The notes: generated from the sequence alone by a model not told the origin. Shown: positions 1 to 8,806, counted from the stretch's first letter. The stretch is DNA of 64,000 nt from Bacillus sp. SORGH_AS_0510 (GCF_030818775.1 NZ_JAUTAU010000001.1:2112001-2176000); one strand, 5' to 3'. Numbers and translations are program-made.

Positions 1-1
1 T

Positions 2-1012
2 ACGAAATACACACCTTCAGCAGGTTTGCCTGCTTTAAAACAAGCAATCATTAAAAAGTTTGAAATAGACCAAGGTTTAACTTATAAACCGAATGAAATT
101 ATTGTAGGGAATGGAGCCAAACATGCCCTATATACGTTATTTCAAGTTCTATTAAATGATGGGGATGAGGTTATTATCCCAACACCATATTGGGTAAGCT
201 ACCCTGAACAGGTAAAGTTGGCAGGTGGGGTACCTGTTTATATTGATGGTTTAGAACAAAATCAATTTAAAATTACGCCAGAGCAATTGAAAAACAGTAT
301 TACGAGCAGAACAAAAGCTGTAATTATCAATTCCCCAAGCAATCCTACAGGTATGTTATATACGGCTGAGGAACTCCTAGAATTGGGTAAGGTCTGCATT
401 GAAAAAGACATTCTAATTGTCTCTGATGAAATTTATGAGAAGCTTGTTTACGGAAATCATAAGCATGTTTCTATTGCAGAACTTTCTCCAGAACTTAAAG
501 AGCAAACAATTATTATTAATGGTGTGTCTAAATCGCACTCAATGACAGGGTGGAGAATTGGCTATGCGGCGGGGAATAAGGAGATCATTGAAGCTATGAC
601 TAATCTAGCTAGTCACAGTACTTCTAATCCCACTACAACAGCCCAATATGCAGCCATTGCAGCGTATAATGGACCACAAGAACCAGTTGAAGAAATGCGT
701 AAAGCCTTTGAAGAGAGATTGGAAATTATTTTTAATAAGCTAACTGCAATACCTGGTTTCACATGTGTAAAACCACAAGGTGCCTTTTACCTATATCCAA
801 ATGTCAGAAAGGCCGCTGAAATGACTGGATTTAGTCATGTGGATGATTTTGTAGAAGCATTACTAGTAGATGCAAAAGTTGCCGTGATCCCAGGGTCAGG
901 TTTTGGAACGCCTGATAATATTCGATTATCTTATGCCACTTCACTAGAGCAATTAGAAAAAGCAGTTAATAGAATGAAGCAGTTTGTTGAAGCAAATATT
1001 CAAGTGAAATAA
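2..1012 (+). CDS. aspB: Aspartate aminotransferase (class I PLP), 5' truncated by window
   Basis: Transfers the amino group between aspartate and 2-oxoglutarate in the cytoplasm. The reading frame is open from base 2, so the N-terminus lies outside the window; the in-frame TTG at 26 is internal because the codons before it encode the conserved YTPSAGLPALK stretch of the family. The PLP lysine is seen in the motif NGVSKSHSMTGWRIGYAAG, the substrate-side NSPSNPTG motif precedes it, and SDEIYEKLVYG carries the usual Asp/Tyr pair that contacts the cofactor ring. It ends with the RLSYATS motif, whose Arg binds the substrate carboxylate. Placement just upstream of dnaD is as in B. subtilis. Family assignment is firm; aspartate specificity is inferred from synteny. 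Confidence 0.93.
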   Translation, partial: TKYTPSAGLPALKQAIIKKFEIDQGLTYKPNEIIVGNGAKHALYTLFQVLLNDGDEVIIPTPYWVSYPEQVKLAGGVPVYIDGLEQNQFKITPEQLKNSITSRTKAVIINSPSNPTGMLYTAEELLELGKVCIEKDILIVSDEIYEKLVYGNHKHVSIAELSPELKEQTIIINGVSKSHSMTGWRIGYAAGNKEIIEAMTNLASHSTSNPTTTAQYAAIAAYNGPQEPVEEMRKAFEERLEIIFNKLTAIPGFTCVKPQGAFYLYPNVRKAAEMTGFSHVDDFVEALLVDAKVAVIPGSGFGTPDNIRLSYATSLEQLEKAVNRMKQFVEANIQVK

Positions 1013-1039
1013 CCAATTACTATTAAAATATTTTATATA

Positions 1040-1066
1040 AAAGTCTGCAATTTGCAGGCTTTTTGC
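1040..1066 (+). terminator. Rho-independent terminator of aspB
   Basis: The arms GTCTGCAA and TTGCAGGC form a stem with a very small loop, followed by a T run, 28 bases after the aspB stop. Confidence 0.75.
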
Positions 1067-1118
1067 TTGTCCTTTCCAAAGCTGGATACCTAATACTCTT
1101 ACTAGGAAAGAACGTTCG

Positions 1119-1127
1119 TGGTATACT
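1119..1127 (+). promoter_or_regulatory. Candidate extended -10 promoter for dnaD
   Basis: TGG-TATACT is an extended -10 element 20 bases before the dnaD start codon. No good -35 is visible (TTACTA at 1099-1104 is weak), which is usual for extended -10 promoters. Confidence 0.45.
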
Positions 1128-1146
1128 ATTCAGGAGGTGTCCAAAG

Positions 1147-1845
1147 ATGAAAACAAATATTTTAGCATGGCTTCAAGAAGGAACATTAACAGTTCCGCAA
1201 TTATTATTTTCAGAATATCGAAATCTTAATCTTAGTGAAACAGAACTCGTTCTTTTATTAAATATACTTACCTTTTTAGAAAAAGGAAATGAATTTCCTA
1301 CTCCAGAAGAACTTTCCTCTCGTATGACTATCACCATTGCTGAATGTAATGAAATGCTTAGGCGATTGATTCAACGTGGGTTTATTGAAATTATTGATTC
1401 CATTTCAACTGATGGCATTCGGTTTGAAAAATACTCTGTGAACCCATTGTGGGAAAAGCTAGTTGACCAGTTTTTATTGAATAAAACAATGGTCAACAAA
1501 GTGGAGAAAAAAGCGGAGGAAACCGATTTATATACCTGCTTTGAGAAGGAATTTGGACGTCCGTTATCACCGTTCGAATGTGAGTCTCTTGGAATGTGGA
1601 TGGATGACGATCACCATGATCCTGTCATAATTAAAGCAGCACTTAGGGAAGCAGTAATGTCTGGGAAATTAAACTTTCGCTATATAGATAGAATTCTATT
1701 TGAGTGGAAGAAAAACGGAATTAGAACTATTGACCAAGCGAAAAACCACGGACAAAAATTTAGACAAAAGCAAGCACAAAAAAGTAACCTAAAGGAAGAA
1801 CCACATCAGCCGTCCGTACCATTTTATAACTGGTTAGAACAATAA
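1147..1845 (+). CDS. dnaD: DNA replication initiation protein DnaD
   Basis: DnaD is a primosomal protein that remodels DNA and helps load the replicative helicase at oriC and at restart sites. The product is 232 aa, the normal length. The N-terminal half (about 1-115) is the winged-helix DnaD_N domain; the C-terminal half (about 130-205) is the DnaB_2/DnaD domain, with the YxxxFGRPLSPxE signature followed by the terminal RIDRILFEWKKNGI motif that forms the DNA-binding helix. The ATG at 1147 is chosen because AGGAGGTG sits 7 bases upstream; a longer upstream reading frame has no ribosome site. It is followed closely by nth and ypoC on the same strand, but a hairpin after the stop may partly separate them. 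Confidence 0.96.
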   Translation: MKTNILAWLQEGTLTVPQLLFSEYRNLNLSETELVLLLNILTFLEKGNEFPTPEELSSRMTITIAECNEMLRRLIQRGFIEIIDSISTDGIRFEKYSVNPLWEKLVDQFLLNKTMVNKVEKKAEETDLYTCFEKEFGRPLSPFECESLGMWMDDDHHDPVIIKAALREAVMSGKLNFRYIDRILFEWKKNGIRTIDQAKNHGQKFRQKQAQKSNLKEEPHQPSVPFYNWLEQ

Positions 1846-1849
1846 TCAC

Positions 1850-1877
1850 AAACGAGGGAACCTTCTCTCGTTTTTAT
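1850..1877 (+). terminator. Hairpin with T run after dnaD
   Basis: The arms ACGAGGGAA and TTCTCTCGT form a near-perfect stem followed by TTTTTATTTC. It is probably a terminator or attenuator between dnaD and nth. Confidence 0.7.
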
Positions 1878-1912
1878 TTCATTATTTTAAAATTACAAGT
1901 TAGGTGATTTCT

Positions 1913-2575
1913 TTGCTAAATAATACACAGATTCGTTTTTGTTTAGACCAAATGGGAGCAATGTTTCCCGATGCACATTGTGAATTAAACCACTCCAATC
2001 CCTTTGAATTGGTTATTGCAGTTGCACTTTCCGCACAATGTACAGATGCCCTTGTAAACAAAGTGACAAGAGAATTGTTTAAGAAATACAAAACACCAGA
2101 AGATTATTTAAGTGTTCCACTTGAAGAATTGCAGAATGACATCCGTTCAATTGGCCTATACAGAAATAAGGCGAAAAATATTCAAAATCTTTGCCGGATG
2201 GTTTTAAACGAATACGGTGGACAAATACCTATGGATAGAGATGAGTTAACCAACCTTCCAGGGGTAGGAAGAAAAACGGCAAATGTAGTTGTCTCAGTCG
2301 CTTTTAACATTCCTGCGATTGCAGTTGATACTCATGTAGAAAGAGTAAGTAAACGTTTAGGAATCTGTCGTTGGAAAGATTCTGTTTTGGAAGTGGAAAA
2401 AACGCTGATGAAAAAAGTTCCAAAAGAGGAATGGGGAGTTACACATCATCGTTTAATCTTTTTTGGCCGCTATCATTGCAAAGCCCAAAATCCACAATGT
2501 CCTAGCTGCCCGTTGTTAGAGCTGTGCAGAGAAGGAAGGAAGAGGATGAAGGGGAAGGTCGAAAATCATGGATAG
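1913..2575 (+). CDS. nth: Endonuclease III (DNA glycosylase/AP lyase)
   Basis: Removes oxidised pyrimidines from DNA and cleaves the abasic site in base excision repair. About 220 aa. The helix-hairpin-helix motif LPGVGRKTANVV carries the catalytic Lys, followed about 18 residues later by the catalytic Asp in AVDTHVERVSKRLG. The C-terminus holds the 4Fe-4S ligands spaced C-x6-C-x2-C-x5-C (CKAQNPQC, PSC, PLLELC). TTG at 1913 is preferred: AGGTGA lies 5 bases upstream and the resulting MLNN start matches Bacillus homologues. The GTG at 1904 sits inside that ribosome site. It overlaps ypoC by 8 bases, which suggests translational coupling. Confidence 0.96.
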   Translation: MLNNTQIRFCLDQMGAMFPDAHCELNHSNPFELVIAVALSAQCTDALVNKVTRELFKKYKTPEDYLSVPLEELQNDIRSIGLYRNKAKNIQNLCRMVLNEYGGQIPMDRDELTNLPGVGRKTANVVVSVAFNIPAIAVDTHVERVSKRLGICRWKDSVLEVEKTLMKKVPKEEWGVTHHRLIFFGRYHCKAQNPQCPSCPLLELCREGRKRMKGKVENHG

Positions 2576-2921
2576 CCAAAGCGATGTAGTCACTACCATT
2601 CGGAATGATTGGGAGCAAATAGAAAGACAGCTTGAAAAACTATTTTCTGAACGTGACCCCAAAAGCACTAAAGAATGGATGGAAAAAGGGATTATCTTAT
2701 TTCTTCAATTCTTAATGGTCTCAAATGATTCTGTCTATATTAACCAAGGGTCAATACCCTACCAACAATTACAGTATAAGCCGGTAAATGCTGTAGAAAG
2801 GTTGGAGTTTATCCAATCAAGGCCAACGTTATTTCATTCGTATCGTCAGTTGTCTGAACTAATGGTAGAACAACAAAAGATTTATGCCAAGAAACTAATA
2901 AAAAAACGTCTAGGCCATTAG
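2568..2921 (+). CDS. ypoC: YpoC family protein of unknown function
   Basis: A 117-aa soluble protein with no recognisable catalytic motif. It is mostly helical and charged, with an N-terminal DWEQIERQLEKLFSERD segment and a lysine-rich end. The identification rests on the fixed position directly after nth, overlapping its 3' end by 8 bases as in other Bacillus genomes, and on matching length. Its last codons form the left half of the terminator shared with ponA. I cannot state a biochemical role; genetic linkage to nth and dnaD hints at DNA metabolism but is not evidence of it. Confidence 0.8.
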   Translation: MDSQSDVVTTIRNDWEQIERQLEKLFSERDPKSTKEWMEKGIILFLQFLMVSNDSVYINQGSIPYQQLQYKPVNAVERLEFIQSRPTLFHSYRQLSELMVEQQKIYAKKLIKKRLGH

Positions 2922-2936
2922 CCTAGACGTTTTTTT
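2901..2936. terminator. Bidirectional terminator between ypoC and ponA
   Basis: A perfect 11-bp stem (AACGTCTAGGC/GCCTAGACGTT) with a 5-base loop, flanked by A6 on one side and T6 on the other, works for both convergent genes. It overlaps the ypoC stop codon. Confidence 0.92.
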
Positions 2937-2946
2937 AGATTCATAT

Positions 2947-5532
2947 TTATGGTTGACGGGATCCGGAACCTTGGCCACTTGAAGGGGTACCAGGGAGTGT
3001 AGCTGGAGGAGTGGTTCCTCCTTGGCCTCCACCATCTCCACCTTCATTTCCGTTGTTTCCTCCATTATTGTTACCATTCCCGTTACCATTCCCATTCCCG
3101 TTTCCATCGTTTCCATTGCCATTTCCTTCACCATTATTTCCATTGCCATTTCCTTGGTCAATTTCAGGATTAGGAACTTCAATCGTAGTAGATGCAGGAT
3201 CACTCTTTTTATCTTCTACAATTGCGATAATTGAGAAGGTATATTTAGCACCTGGGGTTGCTGGTATCATTACTGATGTTTCTGTTTGAGTGTATTTCTT
3301 TTGAGCAGAACCATCATTGACAGTAATTTCGAATGTTACTGGCAAGTTTTTAGGATTGCTGTAATTCCAGGATAATGTAATATTTTTTGTCGTATCATCA
3401 TATTTTGCAGATGCGTTTGTTGGCGCCTCAAGTTTAGTGTATTTTTGTGAAACCTTTTTTGGTGCATGCCCTTTTACCGCATATTCTGTAGTAATTTCAC
3501 TATCTGGTGTAAATTCACTAGCAAGTACTGGCGGCATAGATCCTTTTTCAATTCTAACCTTTTGAACGCTACTTGGCATACTAAAATCAGGTGTTTCAAT
3601 ATCTTTTGAAACGTAAGCCATTAGATTTTTAAAGATGAGCTGTGCAATCCTTTGATTGTCTCCCACGGCTTTAATTGGTGTTGAGCGATCCTTGTATCCT
3701 GTCCAGATTGATGCGGTGTAATTAGTCGTATATCCAGTAAACCAGGCATCTGGTACGGAGCTACTACTTTTAATATTCCAACGTTGCATCTCTTCATCTG
3801 TATAATTTGTTGTTCCCGTTTTGCCGGCGATTGGGAGTCCTGGTACTTTCGCTCTAGTTCCTGTTCCAGGTGAAACGAGAACACTTTTTAACATGTCTGT
3901 AATCATAAAAGCGGTTGAATCCTTCATGACTAGCTTTGGTTTAGGTTCTGAGCTAATCATTGTACCATCACGCAATTTTATCTTCTTAATAGCATGTGGT
4001 TTAGTGTACATCCCATTATTTCCGAATGCACTATAGGCACCAGCCATTTCAAGAGGGGAGACACCTACAGTCTTTCCACCAAATCCTCCAATGGCATAGG
4101 ATTCATAAATTTCTTTTAAAGGTATTCCAAGACCTAATGCAAAGTCCATTGCTTTATCTAATCCCACTTGTTGTAGTGCCTGGACGGCTGGGGTATTTCT
4201 TGATAATTGCAGGGCAGTTCTGATTGTCATTGGGCCTTTATACTTTTGGTCCCAGTTTCCAAACTTTTTACCAGTAGAATACGTTATTGGTTTATCCTCA
4301 ATCATTTCATAGGTTCCCCAATTTAAATATTCAATCGCTGGACCGTAATCAAGGACTGGCTTGATTGTCGAACCTGGCTGACGCTTAGTATCGATCGCGT
4401 AGTTAAATCCGCGTTTTACTTGTTGATTCCGTCCGCCTCCAATTGCACGAATTTCTCCTGTTTTTGTATCTAAAAGGGCAATACCAGCTTGGAAATCGTC
4501 ATCTGGGTAATTAATAATCCCTTCTTTTGAATTGAGTATTTTTTCTACATAATCTTGGGCATTCGTATCTAAAGTTGTATAAATAGTAAGACCATCAGTA
4601 AAAATATCAAAATCAGTCGATTCTTTTACTTCGTCAATAACTGCATCGACAAATGAATCATATGGATCTTTATCCACATTACGTTTTTCTGGTGGTAAAA
4701 CGGTTGATGCAACAGAAACCTTTTTAGCCTCTTCCATTTGCTGCTTAGTAATATATCCATGCTGATGCATCAATGTTAGGACAATGTCCCGTCTCTTCTG
4801 TGCTAAGTCAGGATGGTTAAATGGATTATAGTTATTAGGACTTTGTGGCATACCTGCAATTTGTGCAGCTTCAGATAATGTTAAATCTTTTAATTCTTTG
4901 CCATAGTAAATTTTTGCAGCGGTAGCAATACCGTGACTGTTTTCAGAAACAAACACCTTATTTACATACATTTCAAAAATCTGGTGTTTTGTGTATTGCT
5001 GTTCAAGCTTATAAGATAGCCATGCTTCCTGGACTTTCCTCTTTAAAGTTTTTTCATGTGTTAAAAATGAGTTTTTAACTACCTGTTGGGTAATAGTACT
5101 ACCACCTTCGGCACCAAACCCGTGTTGTAAGTTTGCTAAAACGGCTCCTCCAAGGCGAATAGGGTCAATACCGTGATGCTTGTAAAAGCGATAATCTTCA
5201 GTAGCTAAAATAGCATTTTCAACTTGCTTTGGTATGTCTTTATAGTTAACATACTCTCGTTTTACAGCACCAACTTCAGTAATCTGCTTTCCATCTTTAT
5301 CTAAAATCTTAGAAGGGATTGGATCTTTTAATAGTTTTGGGTCAAGTTTGGGAGCATCTTTTACCAAATAAGCGAAAGTTCCCACTCCAGCAATAATACC
5401 TACGATGCCAAGTACAACAAGACTTAAAAATATTTTTTTGAAAAGTCCGCCAGACTTCTTCTTGGCTTTGGGTTTACCTTTGGATTGGAGTTGCTTTCGG
5501 CGCTCCTCTCTTGATTGATATTTTTCAGACAT
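2947..5532 (-). CDS. ponA: Bifunctional class A penicillin-binding protein PBP1
   Basis: Polymerises and cross-links peptidoglycan at the outer face of the membrane. 861 aa. A basic cytoplasmic tail and one TM segment (about 29-54) are followed by the GT51 glycosyltransferase domain (about 75-255, catalytic Glu in ATEDYRFYKHHGID and the GGSTITQQ motif). The transpeptidase domain (about 335-620) shows the active-site serine in PGSTIKP, the SRN motif and the KTG motif. A fibronectin-III-like domain (about 695-785) and a 70-residue Gly/Asn-rich then Pro/Ser tail complete it. RBS AAGGAAGG precedes the ATG. recU lies 47 bases upstream on the same strand, the conserved recU-ponA operon. The low-complexity tail is longer than I expect for B. 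subtilis PonA. Confidence 0.96.
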   Translation of the reverse strand: MSEKYQSREERRKQLQSKGKPKAKKKSGGLFKKIFLSLVVLGIVGIIAGVGTFAYLVKDAPKLDPKLLKDPIPSKILDKDGKQITEVGAVKREYVNYKDIPKQVENAILATEDYRFYKHHGIDPIRLGGAVLANLQHGFGAEGGSTITQQVVKNSFLTHEKTLKRKVQEAWLSYKLEQQYTKHQIFEMYVNKVFVSENSHGIATAAKIYYGKELKDLTLSEAAQIAGMPQSPNNYNPFNHPDLAQKRRDIVLTLMHQHGYITKQQMEEAKKVSVASTVLPPEKRNVDKDPYDSFVDAVIDEVKESTDFDIFTDGLTIYTTLDTNAQDYVEKILNSKEGIINYPDDDFQAGIALLDTKTGEIRAIGGGRNQQVKRGFNYAIDTKRQPGSTIKPVLDYGPAIEYLNWGTYEMIEDKPITYSTGKKFGNWDQKYKGPMTIRTALQLSRNTPAVQALQQVGLDKAMDFALGLGIPLKEIYESYAIGGFGGKTVGVSPLEMAGAYSAFGNNGMYTKPHAIKKIKLRDGTMISSEPKPKLVMKDSTAFMITDMLKSVLVSPGTGTRAKVPGLPIAGKTGTTNYTDEEMQRWNIKSSSSVPDAWFTGYTTNYTASIWTGYKDRSTPIKAVGDNQRIAQLIFKNLMAYVSKDIETPDFSMPSSVQKVRIEKGSMPPVLASEFTPDSEITTEYAVKGHAPKKVSQKYTKLEAPTNASAKYDDTTKNITLSWNYSNPKNLPVTFEITVNDGSAQKKYTQTETSVMIPATPGAKYTFSIIAIVEDKKSDPASTTIEVPNPEIDQGNGNGNNGEGNGNGNDGNGNGNGNGNGNNNGGNNGNEGGDGGGQGGTTPPATLPGTPSSGQGSGSRQP

Positions 5533-5579
5533 GTTTTGATTCCTTCCTTTCTAACTTGCACTTTTCCACTTGTAGAAAG

Positions 5580-6182
5580 CTACAGTCTTTCTATTACTTT
5601 AATATAGTCAATTCTAGGTTGAAATCCAAGTGGAATGCGATGACCTTTTTCTTCAATTTCTTCTTTCGTAATGGACTTTCTTCCACCGCTCATCATTCGT
5701 TCCCAATACATTAACAAATGTTTAGCCTCTAGCAGGTACACTTGTTCAAATTTGGTGAAACGAAGAATTACGAAACATATACCTCCATGTTCAATTACCT
5801 CTTCCATGTGCTGTATTTGATGCTGGTGGAAGTTTTTTAGTGGAAATGAGGTAGGGTTTTGAGTTTCCTTTGCTTCAAAATCAATATATTTCCCTTTATA
5901 TACCCCATTATAGTCGGTTGTTGACGCAATCTTAAAATATGCTTCCTTAATAACAGCAGCACTTCGAGATGGATAATCAACTTGTACGATTTGAACAGGT
6001 GTAGGTTTTTTATGAATCACTGCAATTTTTCTAGCACGATAAAATTCATTCGTTTCGTTTAAATCTTCCTCTAGAGTCATTCCTCGATTACTGTAGGAAC
6101 TATTTTTCATATTCTTAGTTTTTGATTCCGGTGGGTGATCCTTAGGTTTGTACCTTTTTCCATTAGGATAGTTAAAATTCAT
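5580..6182 (-). CDS. recU: Holliday junction resolvase RecU
   Basis: Cuts four-way recombination junctions and helps chromosome segregation. The product is 200 aa, the usual size. The nuclease core shows the metal ligands in [20 protein letters not shown] (Asp, then the E-x-K pair) and a following Gln/His-rich helix ([11 protein letters not shown]). The N-terminus has the RecU signature [19 protein letters not shown] lies upstream of the ATG at good distance. It is the promoter-proximal gene of the recU-ponA operon on the minus strand and is divergent from yppC. Confidence 0.96.
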   Translation of the reverse strand: MNFNYPNGKRYKPKDHPPESKTKNMKNSSYSNRGMTLEEDLNETNEFYRARKIAVIHKKPTPVQIVQVDYPSRSAAVIKEAYFKIASTTDYNGVYKGKYIDFEAKETQNPTSFPLKNFHQHQIQHMEEVIEHGGICFVILRFTKFEQVYLLEAKHLLMYWERMMSGGRKSITKEEIEEKGHRIPLGFQPRIDYIKVIERL

Positions 6183-6373
6183 ATATATGCACCTCTCAAG
6201 CTATTCCCTATCATACCAAATCTTAGAGTAATTGAGGTGTATAAAATATTCTTGTTAACACACTCTAATAATAATTGTACCGTGAATGTTATACATAATC
6301 ATGATTCATTTTTCTTAGAAGAAGAAAATCCACAGAACTCTAACTCTATTAAAAATAAAAAGGAAGATGAACA

Positions 6374-7357
6374 ATGAATATGAATCACCTAACGATACAG
6401 GAACAATCAATCATTCGTCAAATTCTAACTGAAACAAATAAAAAAAACGTGGATAATATTTCGAGAACAGATGCTTATTTTGCGTATTTTAAAAAAAACC
6501 CAGATATTATTTGGTCGTTTCTTGCAAGTATGGTATCAAGAAACGGAGGGTGGAATATGTGTGACCTAGAAGGTACGATATTCCCGCATCTTTTAGCGGA
6601 TCATGTAAGAAAACAGCTTTTTCTAACATACGAGCGAGCAAATTGGCTTATCTTCCATGATGTTTATCCTCAATTATTGCTCTATCAATATTCGACGAAA
6701 TTAAATCGACCAATGTTTCATTTACTACCTTATTTTTATGTTTCTTCCTTTATACAAAAAGAGTGGCAAAAATACTGGATAAATAATGATAAGGAAAGGC
6801 TCACCAGGGCTTTAATTATTAATGAACAAAATGTGATCCATACCCCAGTTATTGAGCATCCTGTATATAAGAAAAAGGTCTTCCAATCGATGGTTTTTTC
6901 CTTTCAAGACTGGCTTCATTTTAGTTGTGTCCTTTTTCCAACCTGCGGTGGAGAGGTCTATGGTGCTAGTGTAAATGGGTTTAAGTCACTTTCCAATCGA
7001 ATCAATTTAGGCAAGAGATTAGCAAATATTCTTTTTCATCCTAGATTGTTTCCATATTTTTTTGAGTTTGCGGAGAAAACGCCACATACAGGATCAAGAT
7101 ATGACTATGAACAATATTTTAAAAGCAAGGCAGTTAGAAGAACACCCATACTTCGAGCTATTTTTCCGGTTATTGACCATCATCAGCGGACATACTCTGA
7201 CTGGAGTGTAGAAAGACGGGTTTCACCTGTTTGGTTATACTTTCCTGCCCGACATCGTCATCCTATTCATCTTACGGATTGGTACTTTAAAAAATCTCAC
7301 CAACTTCAATTAATGCTCTCATTACACCAAGTATTACAATTAAATAAATGGAAGTAG
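6374..7357 (+). CDS. yppC: YppC-like DUF2515 family protein
   Basis: A 327-aa protein recognised as the DUF2515 (YppC) family by position divergent from recU and by its sequence, rich in aromatic residues and His/Arg, without TM segments or a signal peptide. Motifs such as SRNGGWNMCDLEG and LPYFYVSSFIQKEWQKYW look conserved, but no catalytic pattern is recognisable. RBS AGGAAGATG precedes the ATG at 6374; a second ATG lies two codons on. Function unknown. Confidence 0.8.
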   Translation: MNMNHLTIQEQSIIRQILTETNKKNVDNISRTDAYFAYFKKNPDIIWSFLASMVSRNGGWNMCDLEGTIFPHLLADHVRKQLFLTYERANWLIFHDVYPQLLLYQYSTKLNRPMFHLLPYFYVSSFIQKEWQKYWINNDKERLTRALIINEQNVIHTPVIEHPVYKKKVFQSMVFSFQDWLHFSCVLFPTCGGEVYGASVNGFKSLSNRINLGKRLANILFHPRLFPYFFEFAEKTPHTGSRYDYEQYFKSKAVRRTPILRAIFPVIDHHQRTYSDWSVERRVSPVWLYFPARHRHPIHLTDWYFKKSHQLQLMLSLHQVLQLNKWK

Positions 7358-7360
7358 AAA

Positions 7361-7386
7361 AAGCAAGGGTCCCCTTGCTTTTTTCT
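7361..7386 (+). terminator. Terminator of yppC
   Basis: Arms AAGCAAGGG and CCCTTGCTT with a two-base loop are followed by TTTTTC directly after the yppC stop. The A run on the left lets it also serve sspM on the minus strand. Confidence 0.88.
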
Positions 7387-7391
7387 TTTAC

Positions 7392-7499
7392 CTATTCTGC
7401 TGGTCGATTAGGGCCTTCAAGCTTTTTGTCACCATAGCCTGTTCTTTTTGCTTCTTGAGATTGTGGTTGTTTATTCGTTTGGTTTTTCTTTTTTGCCAT
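7392..7499 (-). CDS. sspM: Small acid-soluble spore protein SspM (minor SASP)
   Basis: A 35-aa basic protein that begins MAKKKNQTNKQ and ends DKKLEGPNRPAE. The end matches the LGGPNRP C-terminus of B. subtilis SspM as I remember it. Minor SASPs are made in the forespore and packed in the core. A very strong site, AGGAGGTG (minus strand, 7508-7515), precedes the ATG. A sigma-G-like promoter lies just upstream: GAATG, 17 bases, then CAAGCTA against the consensus CATnnTA. The gene is convergent with yppC. Confidence 0.7.
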   Translation of the reverse strand: MAKKKNQTNKQPQSQEAKRTGYGDKKLEGPNRPAE

Positions 7500-7519
7500 T
7501 TTAAAAACACCTCCTGTAT

Positions 7520-7548
7520 TAGCTTGTGCGGTTTTTTATTTTTCATTC
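7520..7548 (-). promoter_or_regulatory. Candidate sigma-G promoter of sspM
   Basis: On the minus strand GAATG (7548-7544) and CAAGCTA (7526-7520) are 17 bases apart. They fit sigma-G boxes (gHATR and CATnnTA) with one mismatch, immediately upstream of a forespore gene. Confidence 0.4.
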
Positions 7549-7695
7549 GAATTTAAAAGTTGTCGAAATGAATAGACTAGAGTGCTGGATTGCCACTTTC
7601 TTTGACGAATTGCTTCTAGTTTTGTCATGCGTGAAGGAAGCTTAAAAAAGAAGGAGAATTATACCAAGAAGAATAACGCGAGGAGGAATTTATTT

Positions 7696-7974
7696 ATGAA
7701 TAAGCCACGGTCCGAAAAGGAAAAATTGCTTACTATGCTGACAGAAATATACGATCAATTAGAAGAATTGGAATCTGTTCTTGAGGCATCATTCTCCGAC
7801 CTTCGCTCCAATTTAAACCGGCAAGAACAGGAAAAATTAACTAAACCTATGCAAAAACTTACAGTGATAGAAAATAAATTAGAAGACCAAAATGGTTTAC
7901 AGATGGAGACAGATGTGTACGGGGAAAAGAACAACCCAGTAGCAACACCTTTAAAACTTGAATTAGGGTTCTAA
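7696..7974 (+). CDS. Hypothetical coiled-coil protein (yppD position)
   Basis: A 92-aa acidic protein. The ATG at 7696 is chosen because AGGAGGA lies at 7681-7687; the longer frame from 7627 lacks a ribosome site. Residues about 5-75 are strongly heptad-like (EKEKLLTMLTEIYDQLEEL and following), predicting a helical hairpin or coiled coil, and the last 15 residues are non-helical. Position between sspM and yppE corresponds to yppD of B. subtilis, but I do not recognise the sequence well enough to give that name. No function can be assigned. Confidence 0.6.
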   Translation: MNKPRSEKEKLLTMLTEIYDQLEELESVLEASFSDLRSNLNRQEQEKLTKPMQKLTVIENKLEDQNGLQMETDVYGEKNNPVATPLKLELGF

Positions 7975-8001
7975 ATACAGCTAAAAATGATCATATATGC
8001 T

Positions 8002-8032
8002 AAAGTAGCAATAGGAATCTGCTACTTTTTTA
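8002..8032 (+). terminator. Terminator after the 92-aa gene
   Basis: An 8-bp stem (AAAGTAGC/GCTACTTT) with an 11-base loop is followed by TTTTTA. Confidence 0.85.
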
Positions 8033-8055
8033 TTTTGTTGTAGAAAGGAATAACA

Positions 8056-8427
8056 ATGTTAGAAGAAATTGAACATTTAACAGAACAACTCTTAAGATAT
8101 AACCAATTATTTATGAAATACTATCAAGAAGGAAGGGAAACAGGAGTTAATTATGATTTTCACGATGTAATTAAACCATTCTCTGACCAAGTAAGATCTA
8201 TTAATGGTGAATGGAAGAAGGCAATGAAAAACTGGCTGGCCCTTTCTAATCATAAGCATCTCCATTTAAAGCGTATCGATACAACTTCAGAACATATAGA
8301 ACAATTATCTATTCAAGCCTTTTTTCCTGAAACTAGTAGAACTAGATTTTTAAATGCTCATCGAACGGTAGAATTTTTCTTGCAGGAAGTATTGAAGGAA
8401 GTAAATAAAGAGAAAAGAGATGCTTAG
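8056..8427 (+). CDS. yppE: YppE (DUF1798) family protein
   Basis: A 123-aa, mainly helical protein, recognised as YppE by size, position before yppF/yppG and pattern: long N-terminal helix MLEEIEHLTEQLLRYN, a DFHDVIKPFSDQV segment, and a conserved C-terminal FFPETSRTRFLNAHRTVEF stretch. Homologues form a small four-helix bundle of unknown function. AAAGGA precedes the ATG by 6 bases. It is convergent with yppF; the two stops are 18 bases apart with a hairpin between them. Confidence 0.82.
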   Translation: MLEEIEHLTEQLLRYNQLFMKYYQEGRETGVNYDFHDVIKPFSDQVRSINGEWKKAMKNWLALSNHKHLHLKRIDTTSEHIEQLSIQAFFPETSRTRFLNAHRTVEFFLQEVLKEVNKEKRDA

Positions 8428-8440
8428 GCATCTCTTTGAT
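8414..8440. terminator. Hairpin between convergent yppE and yppF
   Basis: Arms AAAGAGATGC and GCATCTCTTT with a 4-base loop overlap the yppE stop codon. T runs are short, so termination strength is uncertain in either direction. Confidence 0.6.
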
Positions 8441-8445
8441 TGGTA

Positions 8446-8655
8446 TTATGAATTTTCGATGAGGGAGTTTTCGCTTTCAGTCTCAGGTATTTCCGCACCT
8501 TGATTTTCAAGTTCACGGACAAGAAGGCGATATTCTTTAATGGTAATTTCGTTATGAATATACGCTTTCTTAGCAAAATCCATTAATGCATTAACGTCAT
8601 CTGTTTGATAGTCCCGACTTTGATTAAATCTGCTTTTTAATTCATGAATGTCCAT
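8446..8655 (-). CDS. yppF: YppF family protein
   Basis: A 69-aa protein with an N-terminal helical region MDIHELKSRFNQSRDYQTDD, then NALMDFAKKAYIHNEITIKEYR, as in YppF-like proteins, and an acidic tail. AAGGAGGAGC precedes the ATG at 8655. Position between yppE and yppG matches B. subtilis. Function unknown. Confidence 0.8.
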   Translation of the reverse strand: MDIHELKSRFNQSRDYQTDDVNALMDFAKKAYIHNEITIKEYRLLVRELENQGAEIPETESENSLIENS

Positions 8656-8779
8656 GTTAGCTCCTCCTTCATCCTTTTTCTTATCGTAACACGAAAAGAA
8701 AGGATTCCTAGTTTTTAAAATATTTAAACTTTAGACAAAATTCCTCTTAATTAGACAATGTCCCTTCCAATAAAATAAT

Positions 8780-8806
8780 CACCTTTCCATCATATCTTCA
8801 TAAACT
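8780..8806 (+). promoter_or_regulatory. Candidate sigma-K promoter of yppG
   Basis: CACC at 8780-8783 and CATAAACT at 8799-8806 are 16 bases apart, matching mACm and CATAnnnT(A) of mother-cell sigma-K promoters. Confidence 0.45.

Noticed and set aside
2910..4223. Several open frames opposite ponA, including Pro/Phe-rich ones
   Set aside because: They are shadows of the Gly/Asn-coding repeat and of conserved PBP domains; no ribosome sites and no family resemblance.
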